Below are positions 16,350 through 27,010 of a DNA stretch of 64,000 nt, piece by piece. The stretch comes from Gemmobacter caeni. Its GTDB lineage: Bacteria > Pseudomonadota > Alphaproteobacteria > Rhodobacterales > Rhodobacteraceae. Both the position numbers and the translations under genes were made by a program. Numbering within the stretch: the first letter of the stretch is position 1; every line of letters begins with the position of its first letter. The notes beneath the pieces were generated by a model. It was not told where the DNA came from and searched no databases. It saw only the letters and a list, made by a program, of their open reading frames with translations. The stretch spans positions 286,016-350,015 of the forward strand of contig NZ_QBKP01000004.1 of the NCBI RefSeq assembly GCF_003054195.1. The letters run 5' to 3'.

Positions 16350-18965
16350 ATGAACATGGAAAAGTTCACGGAACGGTCGCGCGGTTTCCTGCAAGCGGCC
16401 CAGACGATTGCAATGCGCGAAAGCCATCAGCGTGTACTGCCTGAGCATCTGCTCAAGGCTCTGATGGATGATGAACAGGGTCTTGCCTCCAACCTGATCC
16501 GCCGCGCCGGTGGCGCGCCCGAACGGGTGAACGAGGCGGTCAATGCCACTATCGCCAAGCAGCCCAAGGTTTCGGGCGGCGAGGGCCAGACCTATATTGA
16601 CCCCTCGCTGGTGCGTGTGCTGGACGAGGCTGAACAGGTCGCCAAAAAGGCGGGCGATGCGTTCGTGCCGGTGGAGCGGATTCTGACCGCGCTGGCGCTT
16701 GTGAATACCCGCGCCAAGGATGCGCTGACGGCGGGCGCCGTTACGGCGCAGAATCTCAACGCCGCGATCAATGACATCCGCAAGGGCCGCACCGCCGACA
16801 GCGCCTCGTCCGAGGATACGATGGAGGCGCTGAAGAAATACGCGCGCGACCTGACCGAGGCCGCTGCCGAGGGCAAGATCGACCCGATCATCGGCCGCGA
16901 CGAGGAAATCCGCCGCGCCATGCAGGTTCTGTCGCGCCGCACCAAGAACAACCCGGTGCTGATCGGGGAGCCGGGTGTGGGTAAAACTGCGATTGCCGAG
17001 GGCCTCGCGCTGCGCATCGTCGATGGCGACGTGCCGGAATCCCTGCGCAACAAGAAGCTGATGGCGCTGGATATGGGCGCGCTGATCGCCGGGGCGAAAT
17101 ACCGCGGCGAATTCGAGGAGCGTCTGAAAGCCATCCTCAAGGAGATCGAGGCGGCCGCAGGCGAGGTAATCCTGTTCATCGACGAGATGCACACGCTGGT
17201 CGGCGCGGGCAAATCCGATGGCGCGATGGATGCGGCGAACCTGATTAAACCCGCGTTGGCGCGGGGTGAATTGCACTGCATCGGCGCAACCACGCTGGAT
17301 GAATACCGCAAATATGTCGAGAAAGACCCGGCGCTTGCCCGGCGCTTCCAGCCCGTCATGGTCGAGGAGCCGACGGTGGAAGACACCATCTCGATCCTGC
17401 GCGGCATCAAGGAGAAGTATGAACTGCACCACGGCGTGCGGATCAGCGACTCGGCGCTCGTGGCGGCGGCGACGCTCAGCCATCGCTACATCACCGACCG
17501 TTTCCTGCCCGACAAGGCCATCGACCTTGTGGACGAGGCGGCAAGCCGTCTGCGCATGGAAGTGGACAGCAAGCCCGAGGAACTGGACCAGCTCGATCGT
17601 CAGATCCTGCAACTTCAGATCGAGGCCGAGGCGCTGAAGAAAGAGGATGACGCGGCGTCGAAGGACCGGCTGGAAAAGCTGGAGATGGAGCTTGCCGACC
17701 TGCAAGAGAAATCGGCCGGGCTGACCGCCAAATGGCAGGCAGAACGCGACAAGCTGGAAGCCTCGCGCGAGTTGAAGGAACAGCTTGACCGCGCGCGGGC
17801 CGAACTGGATCAGGCGAAACGCGAAGGCAATCTGGGCCGCGCGGGTGAGTTGTCCTACGGCATCATTCCGGGGCTGGAGAAGAAACTGGCCGAGGCCGAA
17901 GCCCGCGAGGGCGAGGCGCTTGTCAGCGAGGCCGTGCGCCCCGAACAGATCGCCGAAGTGGTGGAACGCTGGACCGGCATCCCGACCTCCAAGATGCTGG
18001 AGGGCGAACGCGAAAAGCTGCTGCGCATGGAAGAAGAGCTTGGCAAGCGCGTGATCGGCCAGAAACAGGCGGTGATCGCGGTATCCAATGCGGTGCGTCG
18101 CGCACGCGCGGGTCTGAACGACGAAAACCGCCCGCTCGGCAGCTTCCTGTTCCTCGGTCCGACCGGGGTGGGCAAGACCGAACTGACCAAGGCCGTCGCC
18201 GAATATCTGTTCGACGATGAAAACGCGATGGTGCGGATCGACATGAGCGAATTCATGGAGAAACACTCCGTCGCGCGGCTGATCGGCGCGCCGCCCGGCT
18301 ATGTCGGCTATGACGAGGGCGGGGTGCTGACCGAGGCGGTGCGGCGCCGGCCCTATCAGGTGGTGCTGTTCGACGAGGTGGAGAAAGCCCACCCCGACGT
18401 GTTCAACGTGCTGTTGCAGGTGCTTGATGACGGCATCCTGACCGACGGGCAGGGCCGGACGGTGGACTTCAAGCAGACGCTGATCATCCTGACCTCGAAC
18501 CTCGGGGCGCGGTCTCTCAGCGAACTGCCGGAAGGCGCCGACCCGACCGAGGCGCGGCGGCAGGTGGAAGAGGCGGTCCGGGCGCATTTCCGGCCCGAAT
18601 TCCTCAACCGTCTGGACGAGCAGATCATCTTCGACCGGCTGAACCGGGCGGACATGGGCGGTATCGTCGAGATCCAGTTGCGGCGTCTGGAAAAACGGCT
18701 GGCGCAGCGCAAGATCGCGCTGGAGCTGGACGCGGATGCGAAAGCCTGGCTGGCGGACGAGGGTTACGATCCGGTGTTCGGCGCCCGGCCGCTGAAGCGG
18801 GTGATCCAGCGCAACCTGCAAGATCCGCTGGCCGAGATGATCCTGGCGGGCGAGGTGCTGGACGGCTCGACCGTCAGCGCGACGGCGGGGCCGGAGGGGC
18901 TGATCCTTGGCGAAAGGGTCATCGCTTCGCGGCGCGAGAAACCGGCCGAAGTGCGGGTGCATTGA
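16350..18965 (+). CDS. clpB: ATP-dependent chaperone ClpB
   Basis: ClpB is a hexameric AAA+ disaggregase that works with DnaK to rescue proteins from aggregates. The 871-residue protein has the N-terminal Clp repeat domain, NBD1 (GEPGVGKT Walker A, then LFIDEMH), the long coiled-coil M domain (about residues 400-530, rich in Lys/Glu/Leu), and NBD2 (GPTGVGKT and [11 protein letters not shown]), ending with a C-terminal D2-small domain. The start at 16350 follows AAAGGAG with an eight-base spacing. It stands alone and ends at a strong terminator. Stress regulation by RpoH is likely. Confidence 0.98.
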   Translation: MNMEKFTERSRGFLQAAQTIAMRESHQRVLPEHLLKALMDDEQGLASNLIRRAGGAPERVNEAVNATIAKQPKVSGGEGQTYIDPSLVRVLDEAEQVAKKAGDAFVPVERILTALALVNTRAKDALTAGAVTAQNLNAAINDIRKGRTADSASSEDTMEALKKYARDLTEAAAEGKIDPIIGRDEEIRRAMQVLSRRTKNNPVLIGEPGVGKTAIAEGLALRIVDGDVPESLRNKKLMALDMGALIAGAKYRGEFEERLKAILKEIEAAAGEVILFIDEMHTLVGAGKSDGAMDAANLIKPALARGELHCIGATTLDEYRKYVEKDPALARRFQPVMVEEPTVEDTISILRGIKEKYELHHGVRISDSALVAAATLSHRYITDRFLPDKAIDLVDEAASRLRMEVDSKPEELDQLDRQILQLQIEAEALKKEDDAASKDRLEKLEMELADLQEKSAGLTAKWQAERDKLEASRELKEQLDRARAELDQAKREGNLGRAGELSYGIIPGLEKKLAEAEAREGEALVSEAVRPEQIAEVVERWTGIPTSKMLEGEREKLLRMEEELGKRVIGQKQAVIAVSNAVRRARAGLNDENRPLGSFLFLGPTGVGKTELTKAVAEYLFDDENAMVRIDMSEFMEKHSVARLIGAPPGYVGYDEGGVLTEAVRRRPYQVVLFDEVEKAHPDVFNVLLQVLDDGILTDGQGRTVDFKQTLIILTSNLGARSLSELPEGADPTEARRQVEEAVRAHFRPEFLNRLDEQIIFDRLNRADMGGIVEIQLRRLEKRLAQRKIALELDADAKAWLADEGYDPVFGARPLKRVIQRNLQDPLAEMILAGEVLDGSTVSATAGPEGLILGERVIASRREKPAEVRVH

Positions 18966-18966
18966 T

Positions 18967-18992
18967 GAAAGGGGGCCTTCGGGCCCCCTTTC
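18967..18992 (+). terminator. Intrinsic terminator of clpB
   Basis: An 11-bp GC-rich stem closes over a TTCG tetraloop directly after the clpB stop codon. The 3' arm ends in CTTTC, giving a short T run. The minus-strand transglutaminase operon ends nearby at 19040, so the element may act in both directions. Confidence 0.85.
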
Positions 18993-19039
18993 CCATAAGG
19001 GCGACCCGGCGGATGCCGCTCCCGGCAGGGCGGGCCGGT

Positions 19040-19957
19040 CTAGGTCGCCCCCTCCTGCTGACCGGGTGGCGGCGCGGGGGTGTCAAGCGGGACCACATCC
19101 ACCGCATGCCGGCTGTCCTGACCGCCTGCGGTGCGGATGGCGCCCAGAACCGGCGCGACATCGGCATAGTCGCGGCCTACGGCGACGGTGATGTAATCGT
19201 CACCGGGATGTTTGGCATTGGTCGGGTCATATTCGACCCAGCCCATCGCCGCACCGCACCAGGCCCGCACCCAGGCGTGCATGGCATCCACCCCTTGCAG
19301 GCGCGGCTGACCCGGCGGCGGATCGGTGCGCAGGAAGCCCGAGATATAGGCGGCGGGAATACCGATCCCGCGCAGCGCGCCGATCATTACCTGCGCGAAA
19401 TCCTGACAGACGCCATGCCGGTTGGCGAAGGCCAGGGCGGGGGCGGTATTGGCATCGGTCGCGCCCGCATCAAAGCGCATTTCGGCATGCAGGGCCTCGC
19501 CAAGGGCGACAACCGTGGCCAGCGTGGTCTCGCGCAGATGCGCGCGGGCGAAATCGACCGCCGCCGCATCGGGCGGGATGCGGGGCGAGGGCGCGCGGAA
19601 GTGATGCGGTGCGGCGGGGCCGATATCGGCCAGTGCCGCGAGGTCCGCCGCCAGCGCGGCGGGCGAGGGGGAGGTGTCGGTCAGCGGGGCGGGCACTCCG
19701 CGCTCCACTTCTGCTGTCAGGTCGAACCGGCAGGTGGCGACGGGGTCGTGCCAGGCGACTGCCGTGGTGGCATTGCCGAAGAAATCTATCCCGTCGCGCC
19801 GTTCATCAGGCGGGGGGGTGATTGTCAGCGCGCTGGTCAGAACCTGCTGATCCGGGCCGTTGCCGGGCATCAGGCGCAAGATGTTGCGCACATGGTCCGA
19901 GGCGCCGGGATAGTCATAGTCGATGACGAGGCGGATGGCATAACGCATTTGCATCAC
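19040..19957 (-). CDS. Transglutaminase-like cysteine protease-fold protein
   Basis: This 305-residue protein has an N-terminal transglutaminase-associated beta domain (about residues 5-115) and a transglutaminase core. The catalytic triad is visible: Cys184 in HGVCQDFAQ, His227 in AMHAWVRAW and Asp244 in VEYDPTN. Such proteins could form, cleave or exchange amide bonds. It is the last gene of a three-gene minus-strand operon with a circularly permuted ATP-grasp/alpha-E protein and a DUF2126 protein, and its ATG overlaps the upstream stop (ATGA). No signal peptide is seen. Comparative studies have placed this gene set in a predicted peptide-synthesis or modification pathway, but the product is unknown. 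Confidence 0.88.
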   Translation of the reverse strand: MMQMRYAIRLVIDYDYPGASDHVRNILRLMPGNGPDQQVLTSALTITPPPDERRDGIDFFGNATTAVAWHDPVATCRFDLTAEVERGVPAPLTDTSPSPAALAADLAALADIGPAAPHHFRAPSPRIPPDAAAVDFARAHLRETTLATVVALGEALHAEMRFDAGATDANTAPALAFANRHGVCQDFAQVMIGALRGIGIPAAYISGFLRTDPPPGQPRLQGVDAMHAWVRAWCGAAMGWVEYDPTNAKHPGDDYITVAVGRDYADVAPVLGAIRTAGGQDSRHAVDVVPLDTPAPPPGQQEGAT

Positions 19958-22320
19958 CGCAGATAACGCGCGGTCAGAAGGTCGGAGACCTCGTAAAGCC
20001 GTCCGCGCAGGGCGATCAGGGTTTCGGTCGTCAAGGTTTCCGGCTGGGCCACCCGCAAATCGGTGTCAAGCATCAGCAGCGCCCGGTCGAGGGCCGAGCC
20101 GCGATCCTCGGTCGGGTCATGCGGCAGCTGAGAAACATGCTGGCGCATCTGCACCACCTGCGACAGCACGGCGCGGGGGTTGTTATCATCCAGCATCAGC
20201 AGATCCAGCACCGTGCTGTGCGCCGGGCCGAAGTGATAGCGCCGCTGGTGGGTCATCACGCTGTCGCCGACCTCGATGGCGATTTCCAGCGCGCCGGGGG
20301 CGGCCGCGGGATCAGCGAAGGTGGTCAGCAGCATGAGCATGGCATCGGCGCGTTCCTGCGCCCGGCCCAGCGACAGGAAGCGCCAGCCCATGAAGTGATA
20401 CATGTTTTCATGCACCAGGCCGGAAAAGCCCGAGATTTTGCGCAGCAGAACCGTCATCGCATGCGCCGCATCGGCGCCGGGGCCGACCTTGCGGGTCAGC
20501 CGGCCCGCGGATTTGAACAGATCGTTCAGCGCCGACCAGGCATCGGGCGAGAAACGGTCGCGCACCTTGGCGGCGCTGTCGCGGGCGGTGCCGATCAGGC
20601 CGGGCAGCGCCTCCGGAACCGGCTGATCAAGGCCAAGGCCCAGACCCGCAAGATAACCTTCCAGCAGTTGCAGCCGGGGGTCGGCAGGATCGGCGGTTTC
20701 GGCCAGCCGCAGGTGATAGGCGCGGATCAGGCGGATCGCACCCTCGGCCCGCTCGACATAGCGGCCCAGCCAGTAAAGGTTTTCCGCCGCGCGCGAAGGC
20801 AGGGCACCCGCCGTGGCGCGCGGCACGATTTCAGGCGGGACCAGCGTGTCATCGGGCACGGGCGCATCCGCCACCACCCAGACATCTGCGACCGATCCCC
20901 CCGCCTGCATGGCCAGCGCCTTGGTATCGGCGGTCTTGCCGATCCGGGCATAGCCGCCGGGCATGAAGGTCCAGCCATCGGGCGTCCGGGCAGCAAAGAC
21001 GCGCAGCGTCATTGGCCGGGGCACGAGGCGGCCTTCGTGCAGGGCCGGGGTTGTCGAAAGTGTCACCGCCTCCTGCCCGACCAGATCGGCGCCCTCGCGT
21101 GCCAGCCGCTCGGCCAGCGCCTCGGTCTCCGCCGGGCCCAGAGCGGTTTCCGCCCCGGTTGCGAAGGGCAGAGCGGCATCCAGCGCCGGGCCGATCATCA
21201 GCCGCGCCGCGTTTTCCAGCACGAAATCTCGCTCCGCCGGCTGGCCGCACCACCATGTCGCAATATTCGGCAGGCTGAGCGGTGCGCCGGTCAGCACCTC
21301 GCTGATACGGGGCAGGAAGGCCATCATGGCCCGCACCTCCAGCACGCCGGATCCCAGCGCATTCACCAGCCCGAGCCCGCCTGCCCGCAGCGCCTCGATC
21401 ATGCCCGGAGTACCGATCTGCGAGCTTTCGTTCAGCTCCAGCGGATCGGCAAATTCGCTGTCGATCCGTCGCCAGAGCGCGCCCACCGGCTCCAGCCCGG
21501 TGACGGTGCGCACCATGGCCTGACCGTCGCGCACAATCAGATCCTCACCTTCCAGCAGCATGAGGCCGAGGTAGCGGGCGATGTAGGTATGTTCGTAATA
21601 GGTGTCGTTGCTGGGGCCGGGGCTGAGAATCGCGGCGCGGCGGCCGGGGCCGGCCTGTGCCTCCAGCGCAGCGCGGAAGGCGCGGAAGAAGCCGGCCAGT
21701 CGCAGCACATGGCTGCGCGGCACGAAATCGGAAAACATCCGCGTGGTGGCCATGCGGTTTTCCAGGGCGAACCCGGCGCCTGAGGGCGCCTGCGTCCGGT
21801 CGCCCAGCACGAAGAACGACCCGTCGGGGGAGCGTCCGATCTCGAAGGCCAGATGGTGCAGGAAATGGCCCGAGCGGGGCGGAATGCCCACCAGAGGGCG
21901 CAGCCAGTGCGGATTGCGCGCCACCAGATCGGCGGGCAGGTGGCCGTCCCGCACCAGCCTGCCGGGGCCGTAAAGATCGGCCATCACGGCCTCAAGCAGT
22001 TCGGCGCGCTGTGTCAGCCCGGTGCAGAGCTGCCCCCAGTCGGTTTCGGACAGCAGCACCGGAAGATGGCTCAGCGGCCATTCCCGTTCCTGCCCCGGAT
22101 CATTGGCGTAAAGCCGGAAATAGACCCCGGCATCGCGCAGATACTGATCCCCGCGCGCTGTGCGTTCCGCGATTTCCTCGGCCGGGCGGGCGCCCAGCCA
22201 GTCGAGAAGCGGCGCCCAGACCGGGCGCGGGCTTCCATCCGCTGCAAACAATTCGTCCGCAGCGCCGGGCAGCGGTGCGTAGCCACCTGTCAGGTCGGTC
22301 GGGGGAGGCAGGTCAGCCAA
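19954..22320 (-). CDS. Circularly permuted ATP-grasp/alpha-E fusion protein
   Basis: This 788-residue protein fuses two families that are separate genes in Mycobacterium. Residues about 1-470 form a circularly permuted ATP-grasp domain (DUF404/DUF407; SPGPSNDTYYEHTYIARYLG and KTADTKA are typical blocks). Residues about 490-788 form the helical alpha-E domain (DUF403; PSRAAENLYWLGRYVERAEG marks its start). ATP-grasp enzymes link a carboxylate to an amine through an acyl phosphate, so the protein is probably a peptide or amide ligase. It sits between two transglutaminase-type genes in one operon. Substrate and product are unknown. Confidence 0.88.
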   Translation of the reverse strand: MADLPPPTDLTGGYAPLPGAADELFAADGSPRPVWAPLLDWLGARPAEEIAERTARGDQYLRDAGVYFRLYANDPGQEREWPLSHLPVLLSETDWGQLCTGLTQRAELLEAVMADLYGPGRLVRDGHLPADLVARNPHWLRPLVGIPPRSGHFLHHLAFEIGRSPDGSFFVLGDRTQAPSGAGFALENRMATTRMFSDFVPRSHVLRLAGFFRAFRAALEAQAGPGRRAAILSPGPSNDTYYEHTYIARYLGLMLLEGEDLIVRDGQAMVRTVTGLEPVGALWRRIDSEFADPLELNESSQIGTPGMIEALRAGGLGLVNALGSGVLEVRAMMAFLPRISEVLTGAPLSLPNIATWWCGQPAERDFVLENAARLMIGPALDAALPFATGAETALGPAETEALAERLAREGADLVGQEAVTLSTTPALHEGRLVPRPMTLRVFAARTPDGWTFMPGGYARIGKTADTKALAMQAGGSVADVWVVADAPVPDDTLVPPEIVPRATAGALPSRAAENLYWLGRYVERAEGAIRLIRAYHLRLAETADPADPRLQLLEGYLAGLGLGLDQPVPEALPGLIGTARDSAAKVRDRFSPDAWSALNDLFKSAGRLTRKVGPGADAAHAMTVLLRKISGFSGLVHENMYHFMGWRFLSLGRAQERADAMLMLLTTFADPAAAPGALEIAIEVGDSVMTHQRRYHFGPAHSTVLDLLMLDDNNPRAVLSQVVQMRQHVSQLPHDPTEDRGSALDRALLMLDTDLRVAQPETLTTETLIALRGRLYEVSDLLTARYLR

Positions 22321-22352
22321 GGTCGCACTCTCACATTCTGCACAGGGTCAGA

Positions 22353-25300
22353 TTACACCCAAGGCCCGCGCCGCAGGTCCAGCGTCATCGGAAACTCGGG
22401 ATGCGGCTGTTCGGTTGCAGGGGTATAGGCGCCCGGCGCATGGCCATGCGCCTCGAACCGCGCCAGACGGCGGGCCTCGGCCTCATACCCATTGACCGGG
22501 AAGGTATCGTAGTTCCGTCCGCCCGGATGCGCGACGTGATAGACGCAGCCACCCACGGCGCGGCCCGTCCAGTCGTCATAGAGGTCGAAGGTCAGCGGCG
22601 CGTTCACCGGCAGCACCGGGTGCAGGGCCGCTGCCGGTTGCCAGGCCTTGAAGCGCACGCCGCCCACGCTTTCGCCACTGGTGCCGGTGCGGGTCAGCGG
22701 CACGGGACGGCCGTTGCACATCACGCGGAAGCGGTCTTGCGTCAGCGTCGTCATCTTCACCTGCAAGCGTTCGACTGAACTGTCGGTATAGCGCACCGTG
22801 CCGCCGATGGCGCCGGTCTCGCCCAGAACATGCCACGGCTCCAGCGCCTGCCGCAATTCCAGATGCACCGCGCCGAAGTCGCTGGCGACCTCGACCTGCC
22901 CGCAGAAGGGGAAGCGGAACTCGGCCTGCGCCTGATACCACACGGGATCAAGCTTGAAGCCATGTTCCGCCAGATCATCCAGCAGGCTGAGAAAATCCTG
23001 CCAGATGAAATGCGGCAGCATGAAGCGGTCATGCAGCACGGTGCCCCAGCGCACCGGCTTGCCTTTGACCGGCGCTTTCCAGCAGCGCGCGATGATGGCG
23101 CGGATCAAAAGTTGCTGAGCAAGGTTCATGCGCGGATGCGGCGGCATTTCAAAGCCGCGGAATTCCACCAACCCCAGCCGCCCGGTCGGGCCGTCGGGGG
23201 AATAGAGCTTGTCGATACAGATTTCCGCCCGGTGGGTGTTGCCGGTCACGTCGATCAGGATGTTGCGCAGCAGCCGGTCCACCAGCCAGGGCGGCGGCAG
23301 CGGCCCGCCCGCAACCGGATCGCCAATCTGGCTCAGCGCGATTTCCAGCTCGTAAAGGCTGTCGTGCCGGGCCTCGTCGATGCGCGGCGCCTGGCTGGTC
23401 GGGCCGATGAACAGGCCCGAGAACAGATAGCTCAGCGACGGGTGGCGCTGCCAGATCAGGATCAGCGATTTAAGCAGGTCGGGGCGGCGCAGGAAGGGGC
23501 TGTCGTCCATCGTCGCGCCGCCGACAACCACATGGTTGCCACCGCCGGTGCCGGTATGGCGTCCGTCGATCATGAACTTGTCGGCGCCAAGGCGGCTTTG
23601 CCGTGCCTCGTCATAGATCGCCTCGGTGGTGGCGACGCAATCCTCCCAGCTGTGGGCAGGATGGATGTTCACTTCGATCACGCCGGGGTCGGGGGCGACG
23701 CGGATCACGTTCAGACGCGGATCATGCGGCGGGGCATATCCTTCGATATGAACCGGCAGGTTCAGGTCGGCCGCCGTCGCCTCGGCGGTGGCCAGCAGTT
23801 CGAGGTAATCCTCCAGCGTCTCGCAGGGAGGCATGAACAGACACAGCCGCCCGTCGCGCGGCTCGATGGCGATGGCGGTGCGTACCCAGCCTTGCGCCGG
23901 GTCGACGCCTCCTTGCAGTGCGATGCGCTGGCGACGCGGCTCTGCCGGCTTCACCGCGCCCGGTTGTTGATGCCCGTCAGAAACCGGGGGCAGTGTCGCG
24001 GCCATCTCGGCCTCTTCCGCCGCGAGCCTGTCAATCTCGGCCTGCACCTCGGCGCGCCGCGCGGCAAGTGTCGCATGGAAATCGGGCAGGGGCGCCAGCG
24101 GGATCGAGGTATCGGCCGGATAGCTGTAGGGATATTGTGCTGGCGGGATATAGGGCAGCCCCGCCAGCGGCAGGCGATAGCCCACCGGGCTGTCGCCGGG
24201 GATCAGAAACAGATGCCCGCGCCGGGGTTTCCACATCTCGGACCGCCAGCGCGGACCCTGCGCCTGCGCCTGCCAGCGCTGAAGCGGCAGCACAAAGCCC
24301 GACGGCTCGGTCAACCCGCGCGAAAAGACCCGCGCGAAACGCGAGCGTTCCTCGGCATCCTTCAGCTTGCTGTTTTCCGGGCTGACATTCGGCGGCAGAT
24401 TGGCTTCTTTCAGAATCCATTCCGCCGGATCTTCATAGGCCGGCTGCGCGTGTTCGGGGGAAATCCCCAGCTTTTCGGCGAAGCCTTCCATGAAGCGCCC
24501 GGCCTCATCGGCGCCGACGCGGTAATCCTGCGCCTCGCGGGCCACCAGATCGGGGTTTTGCCAAACGGGCTTGCCGTCGCGCCGCCAGTAAAGCGAGAAG
24601 GTCCAGCGCGGCAGGCTTTCACCCGGATACCACTTGCCTTGCCCGTAATGCAGGAAACCGCCCGGCGCGAAGCGGCTGCGCAGGCGGCGGATCAGCGTGT
24701 CGGCACGGTCGCGTTTCGTCGGCCCGACGGCGGCGGTATTCCATTCGGCGGATTCGAAATCGTCGATCGAGACGAAGGTGGGTTCCCCCCCCATGGTCAG
24801 CCGCACATCGCCCTCGGCCAGCGCCGCATCGACCTTGCGGCCAAGCTCGTTCAGCCGGTCCCATGCCTCGTCGCTGAAGGGCTTGGTGATGCGCGGATGC
24901 TCGGCCACGCGCCGCACCTGCATATCGAAGTCGAAACTCACCTCGGGCGTGCCCAGCGCCGAGAAGCCGCCCGAGATCGGCGCGGCATTGCGGTAGTGCG
25001 GGGTCGCGGCCAGCGGGATATGGCTTTCGCCGGTCAGAAGACCGCTCGTCGGGTCCAGCCCGATCCAGCCCGCGCCGGGGATATAGACCTCCACCCAGGC
25101 ATGGAGATCGGTGAAATCGACCTCGGTGCCCGACGGGCCGTCCAGCGATTTCACATCCGGCGCCAACTGGATCAGATAGCCCGAGACGAAACGCGCGGCA
25201 AAGCCCAGATGGCGCAGGGCCTGCACCAGCAGCCAGCTTGAATCGCGGCATGAGCCGGATGTGGCATGGAGCGTTTCCTCGGGCGTCTGCACGCCCGGCT

Positions 25301-25787
25301 CCATGCGGATGGTGTAGTTGACGACACCGTTCACCTGCGCGTTCAGCGCCACCAGGAAATCGGTGGTGCGCACCCTGTCCCGCGGAACCGTCGCCAGAAA
25401 CGCTTCCAGCAATGGGCCTGCGGGTTCGGGTGTGCGGTAGATCACCAGATCATCGGCCAGATCGCGCGGGTATTCGAAGGGCCAGAACTCGGCACTGTCC
25501 TCCACGAAGAAATCGAAGGGATTGTAGACCGACATGTCGGCCACCAGATCGACCTCGATGCGGAACTCGGTCACCGGCTCGGGAAAGACGAAGCGTGCAA
25601 GCCAGTTGCCGTAGGGGTCTTGCTGGTGGTTCACGAAATGCCCGCCGGGCGAGACCTTGAGACTATGGGACAGAACCTTGGTGCGTGACTGCGGCGCGGG
25701 GCGCAGGCGGATGATCTGCGGGCCCAGCGTGACCGGGCGGTCGTATTTGTAATGGGTCAGATGGTGGATGCTGGCATGAATCGCCAT
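22353..25787 (-). CDS. Transglutaminase/DUF2126 protein
   Basis: This is the first gene of the operon and the largest product, 1144 residues. The N-terminal 300 residues hold a transglutaminase N-domain plus a core with Cys180 (GSCRDSSW), His229 (DLHAWVEVY) and Asp245 (GLDPTSG). The remaining 800 residues match DUF2126, which resembles a glutamine-synthetase/amidoligase-like fold in published comparative analyses and includes conserved TMGGEPTF and GTGGGNHVV blocks. No signal peptide is seen. The gene is followed by 32 bases before the ATP-grasp fusion gene. Together the three genes suggest ATP-driven amide-bond formation and trimming of an unknown peptide. Confidence 0.88.
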   Translation of the reverse strand: MAIHASIHHLTHYKYDRPVTLGPQIIRLRPAPQSRTKVLSHSLKVSPGGHFVNHQQDPYGNWLARFVFPEPVTEFRIEVDLVADMSVYNPFDFFVEDSAEFWPFEYPRDLADDLVIYRTPEPAGPLLEAFLATVPRDRVRTTDFLVALNAQVNGVVNYTIRMEPGVQTPEETLHATSGSCRDSSWLLVQALRHLGFAARFVSGYLIQLAPDVKSLDGPSGTEVDFTDLHAWVEVYIPGAGWIGLDPTSGLLTGESHIPLAATPHYRNAAPISGGFSALGTPEVSFDFDMQVRRVAEHPRITKPFSDEAWDRLNELGRKVDAALAEGDVRLTMGGEPTFVSIDDFESAEWNTAAVGPTKRDRADTLIRRLRSRFAPGGFLHYGQGKWYPGESLPRWTFSLYWRRDGKPVWQNPDLVAREAQDYRVGADEAGRFMEGFAEKLGISPEHAQPAYEDPAEWILKEANLPPNVSPENSKLKDAEERSRFARVFSRGLTEPSGFVLPLQRWQAQAQGPRWRSEMWKPRRGHLFLIPGDSPVGYRLPLAGLPYIPPAQYPYSYPADTSIPLAPLPDFHATLAARRAEVQAEIDRLAAEEAEMAATLPPVSDGHQQPGAVKPAEPRRQRIALQGGVDPAQGWVRTAIAIEPRDGRLCLFMPPCETLEDYLELLATAEATAADLNLPVHIEGYAPPHDPRLNVIRVAPDPGVIEVNIHPAHSWEDCVATTEAIYDEARQSRLGADKFMIDGRHTGTGGGNHVVVGGATMDDSPFLRRPDLLKSLILIWQRHPSLSYLFSGLFIGPTSQAPRIDEARHDSLYELEIALSQIGDPVAGGPLPPPWLVDRLLRNILIDVTGNTHRAEICIDKLYSPDGPTGRLGLVEFRGFEMPPHPRMNLAQQLLIRAIIARCWKAPVKGKPVRWGTVLHDRFMLPHFIWQDFLSLLDDLAEHGFKLDPVWYQAQAEFRFPFCGQVEVASDFGAVHLELRQALEPWHVLGETGAIGGTVRYTDSSVERLQVKMTTLTQDRFRVMCNGRPVPLTRTGTSGESVGGVRFKAWQPAAALHPVLPVNAPLTFDLYDDWTGRAVGGCVYHVAHPGGRNYDTFPVNGYEAEARRLARFEAHGHAPGAYTPATEQPHPEFPMTLDLRRGPWV

Positions 25788-25885
25788 GAAAAGCCCCCGT
25801 TCGTCGCGTTTGCCCCCAACCTAACGCGGCGCCATCCGGGGGCGAGGGGCTGGGCCTATCCTGCAAGCTTTGGCGGCAATGTCAC

Positions 25886-25914
25886 GCAAAAGCGCCGCCT
25901 TGTTGGGCGGCGCC
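25886..25914 (-). terminator. Intrinsic terminator after the ThiE-like gene
   Basis: On the minus strand, an 8-bp stem (GCGCCGCC/GGCGGCGC) with a six-base loop is followed by TTTT. It lies just beyond the stop of the ThiE-like gene (25942) and ahead of the start of the DUF2126 operon, so it separates the two minus-strand transcription units. Confidence 0.75.
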
Positions 25915-25941
25915 TGACGTCATGCCTGAATTTTGGGCAGG

Positions 25942-26562
25942 TCAGCCCAGCGGGGCCAGCAGTGCCTTCAGCGCTGCCGCCGCATCCGGGGCCTTCCAGA
26001 TTTCCTCGCCCACGCCGAAGAAATCGGTGACAGGACCGAATTGCGCCACCAGTTCGGCGGTCAGCGCGCCTTCGGCCACCACCGGCACCTCGATCATCTC
26101 GGACCACCACTGGAACAGGTCGAGGTCCGCGCGGCTGCCATCGCCCAGCGGCGTTTCGCCCACTGGGCCGAAGCTGACGTAATCAGCGCCTGCCTCGGCT
26201 GCGCTGATGCCCTCGTGCCGGGTGGTGCCGCAGAAGGCGCCGATGATGGCATCGTCGCCCAGATCCTTGCGCAGTTTCCGCACATTGCGTGACCCGTCGG
26301 TCAGGTGCACCCCGTCGAGGCCCAGCCGTTCGACCAGCAGCACATGGTTCTCGATCACCAGCGCCACATCGCGGGCATGGGCCACTTCGCGCAGCGCATC
26401 GGCGGCCCGCGCCACCCGGTCCTCGTCGCGCGAGGCGAGCGCAAGACGCACGCAGGCCACTTCCTCGGCGTCCAGCACGGCGGCCAGCCGGTCGGGGAAA
26501 ATGTCGAGGTCAAACTCGGGCGGGGTGACAAGGTAAAGTTGCGGGCGGTCGGCTTCGGCCAT
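25942..26562 (-). CDS. ThiE-like thiamine phosphate synthase family protein
   Basis: This 206-residue TIM-barrel protein resembles ThiE/TenI. ThiE joins the hydroxymethylpyrimidine and thiazole phosphates to make thiamine phosphate. Family features are present (LYLVTPP at the N-terminus, LGLDGVHL, AGADYVSFGPV), but the usual HLGQxD segment is replaced by HLTDGSRN, so the glutamine near the pyrophosphate site is lost. No other thi gene is nearby. It may be a divergent ThiE paralogue with a different role. It starts about 30 bases after a TfoX-like gene, on the same strand, and ends at a terminator. Confidence 0.75.
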   Translation of the reverse strand: MAEADRPQLYLVTPPEFDLDIFPDRLAAVLDAEEVACVRLALASRDEDRVARAADALREVAHARDVALVIENHVLLVERLGLDGVHLTDGSRNVRKLRKDLGDDAIIGAFCGTTRHEGISAAEAGADYVSFGPVGETPLGDGSRADLDLFQWWSEMIEVPVVAEGALTAELVAQFGPVTDFFGVGEEIWKAPDAAAALKALLAPLG

Positions 26563-26592
26563 CGGGGCCTCCTGTTGCGGGATTCGCGCCGT

Positions 26593-26943
26593 TTAGCGCG
26601 TTTTCCGGGCTTTGGCTACTTTCGGCGGCAGCTCTGCCACGCAATCCAGTGCAAGCCGCATCAGCGCCCCGCGCAAACCATCATCGGCCGCTGTTTCCGG
26701 GCTGCATTCCGCCATGACCGACATGGGCCGTCCGCCCATCATCATCTGCGCGACGCCGGGCAGGGCCAGCGCGGCGGCCATCCGATCCTTGCCCACGCGG
26801 AACATCGCACCGCCGCTGTAGGCGCCGCAGACCATGTTCCCGGCAAGCATGAAGGCAATGCCGCCGAACATCTTCTGTTCGCGGAAGGGGTGGTCCGCCA
26901 GATCATCGCGCAGCATTTGCGCCATTCCCTCGTCATAGGCCAT
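26593..26943 (-). CDS. TfoX N-terminal domain protein
   Basis: This 116-residue protein corresponds to the TfoX/Sxy N-terminal domain alone; the MFGGIAFMLAGNMVCGA block is typical. In Haemophilus and Vibrio the full TfoX activates competence genes, but stand-alone N-domain proteins of alphaproteobacteria have no established role. The start is ATG 26943, with AAGGAG upstream. The divergent trmJ gene begins 68 bases away. The ThiE-like gene follows on the same strand. Confidence 0.85.
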   Translation of the reverse strand: MAYDEGMAQMLRDDLADHPFREQKMFGGIAFMLAGNMVCGAYSGGAMFRVGKDRMAAALALPGVAQMMMGGRPMSVMAECSPETAADDGLRGALMRLALDCVAELPPKVAKARKTR

Positions 26944-27010
26944 GGCGCTCTCCTTGTTTTGCCGGGGGTTTGAGCGTAGACGGACGCTGGGACAAATCCA
27001 GAGGAAACGC

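Noticed and set aside
14799..18962. A 1387-codon open frame on the minus strand opposite clpB
   Set aside because: It lies antisense to clpB over its whole length, has a low-complexity Arg/Gln/His-rich composition with no recognisable domain, and is a product of GC-rich third positions in clpB codons.
20119..21783. A 554-codon open frame on the plus strand opposite the ATP-grasp fusion gene
   Set aside because: It is antisense to a conserved gene and rich in Gln, Arg and His, typical of shadow frames in this genome.
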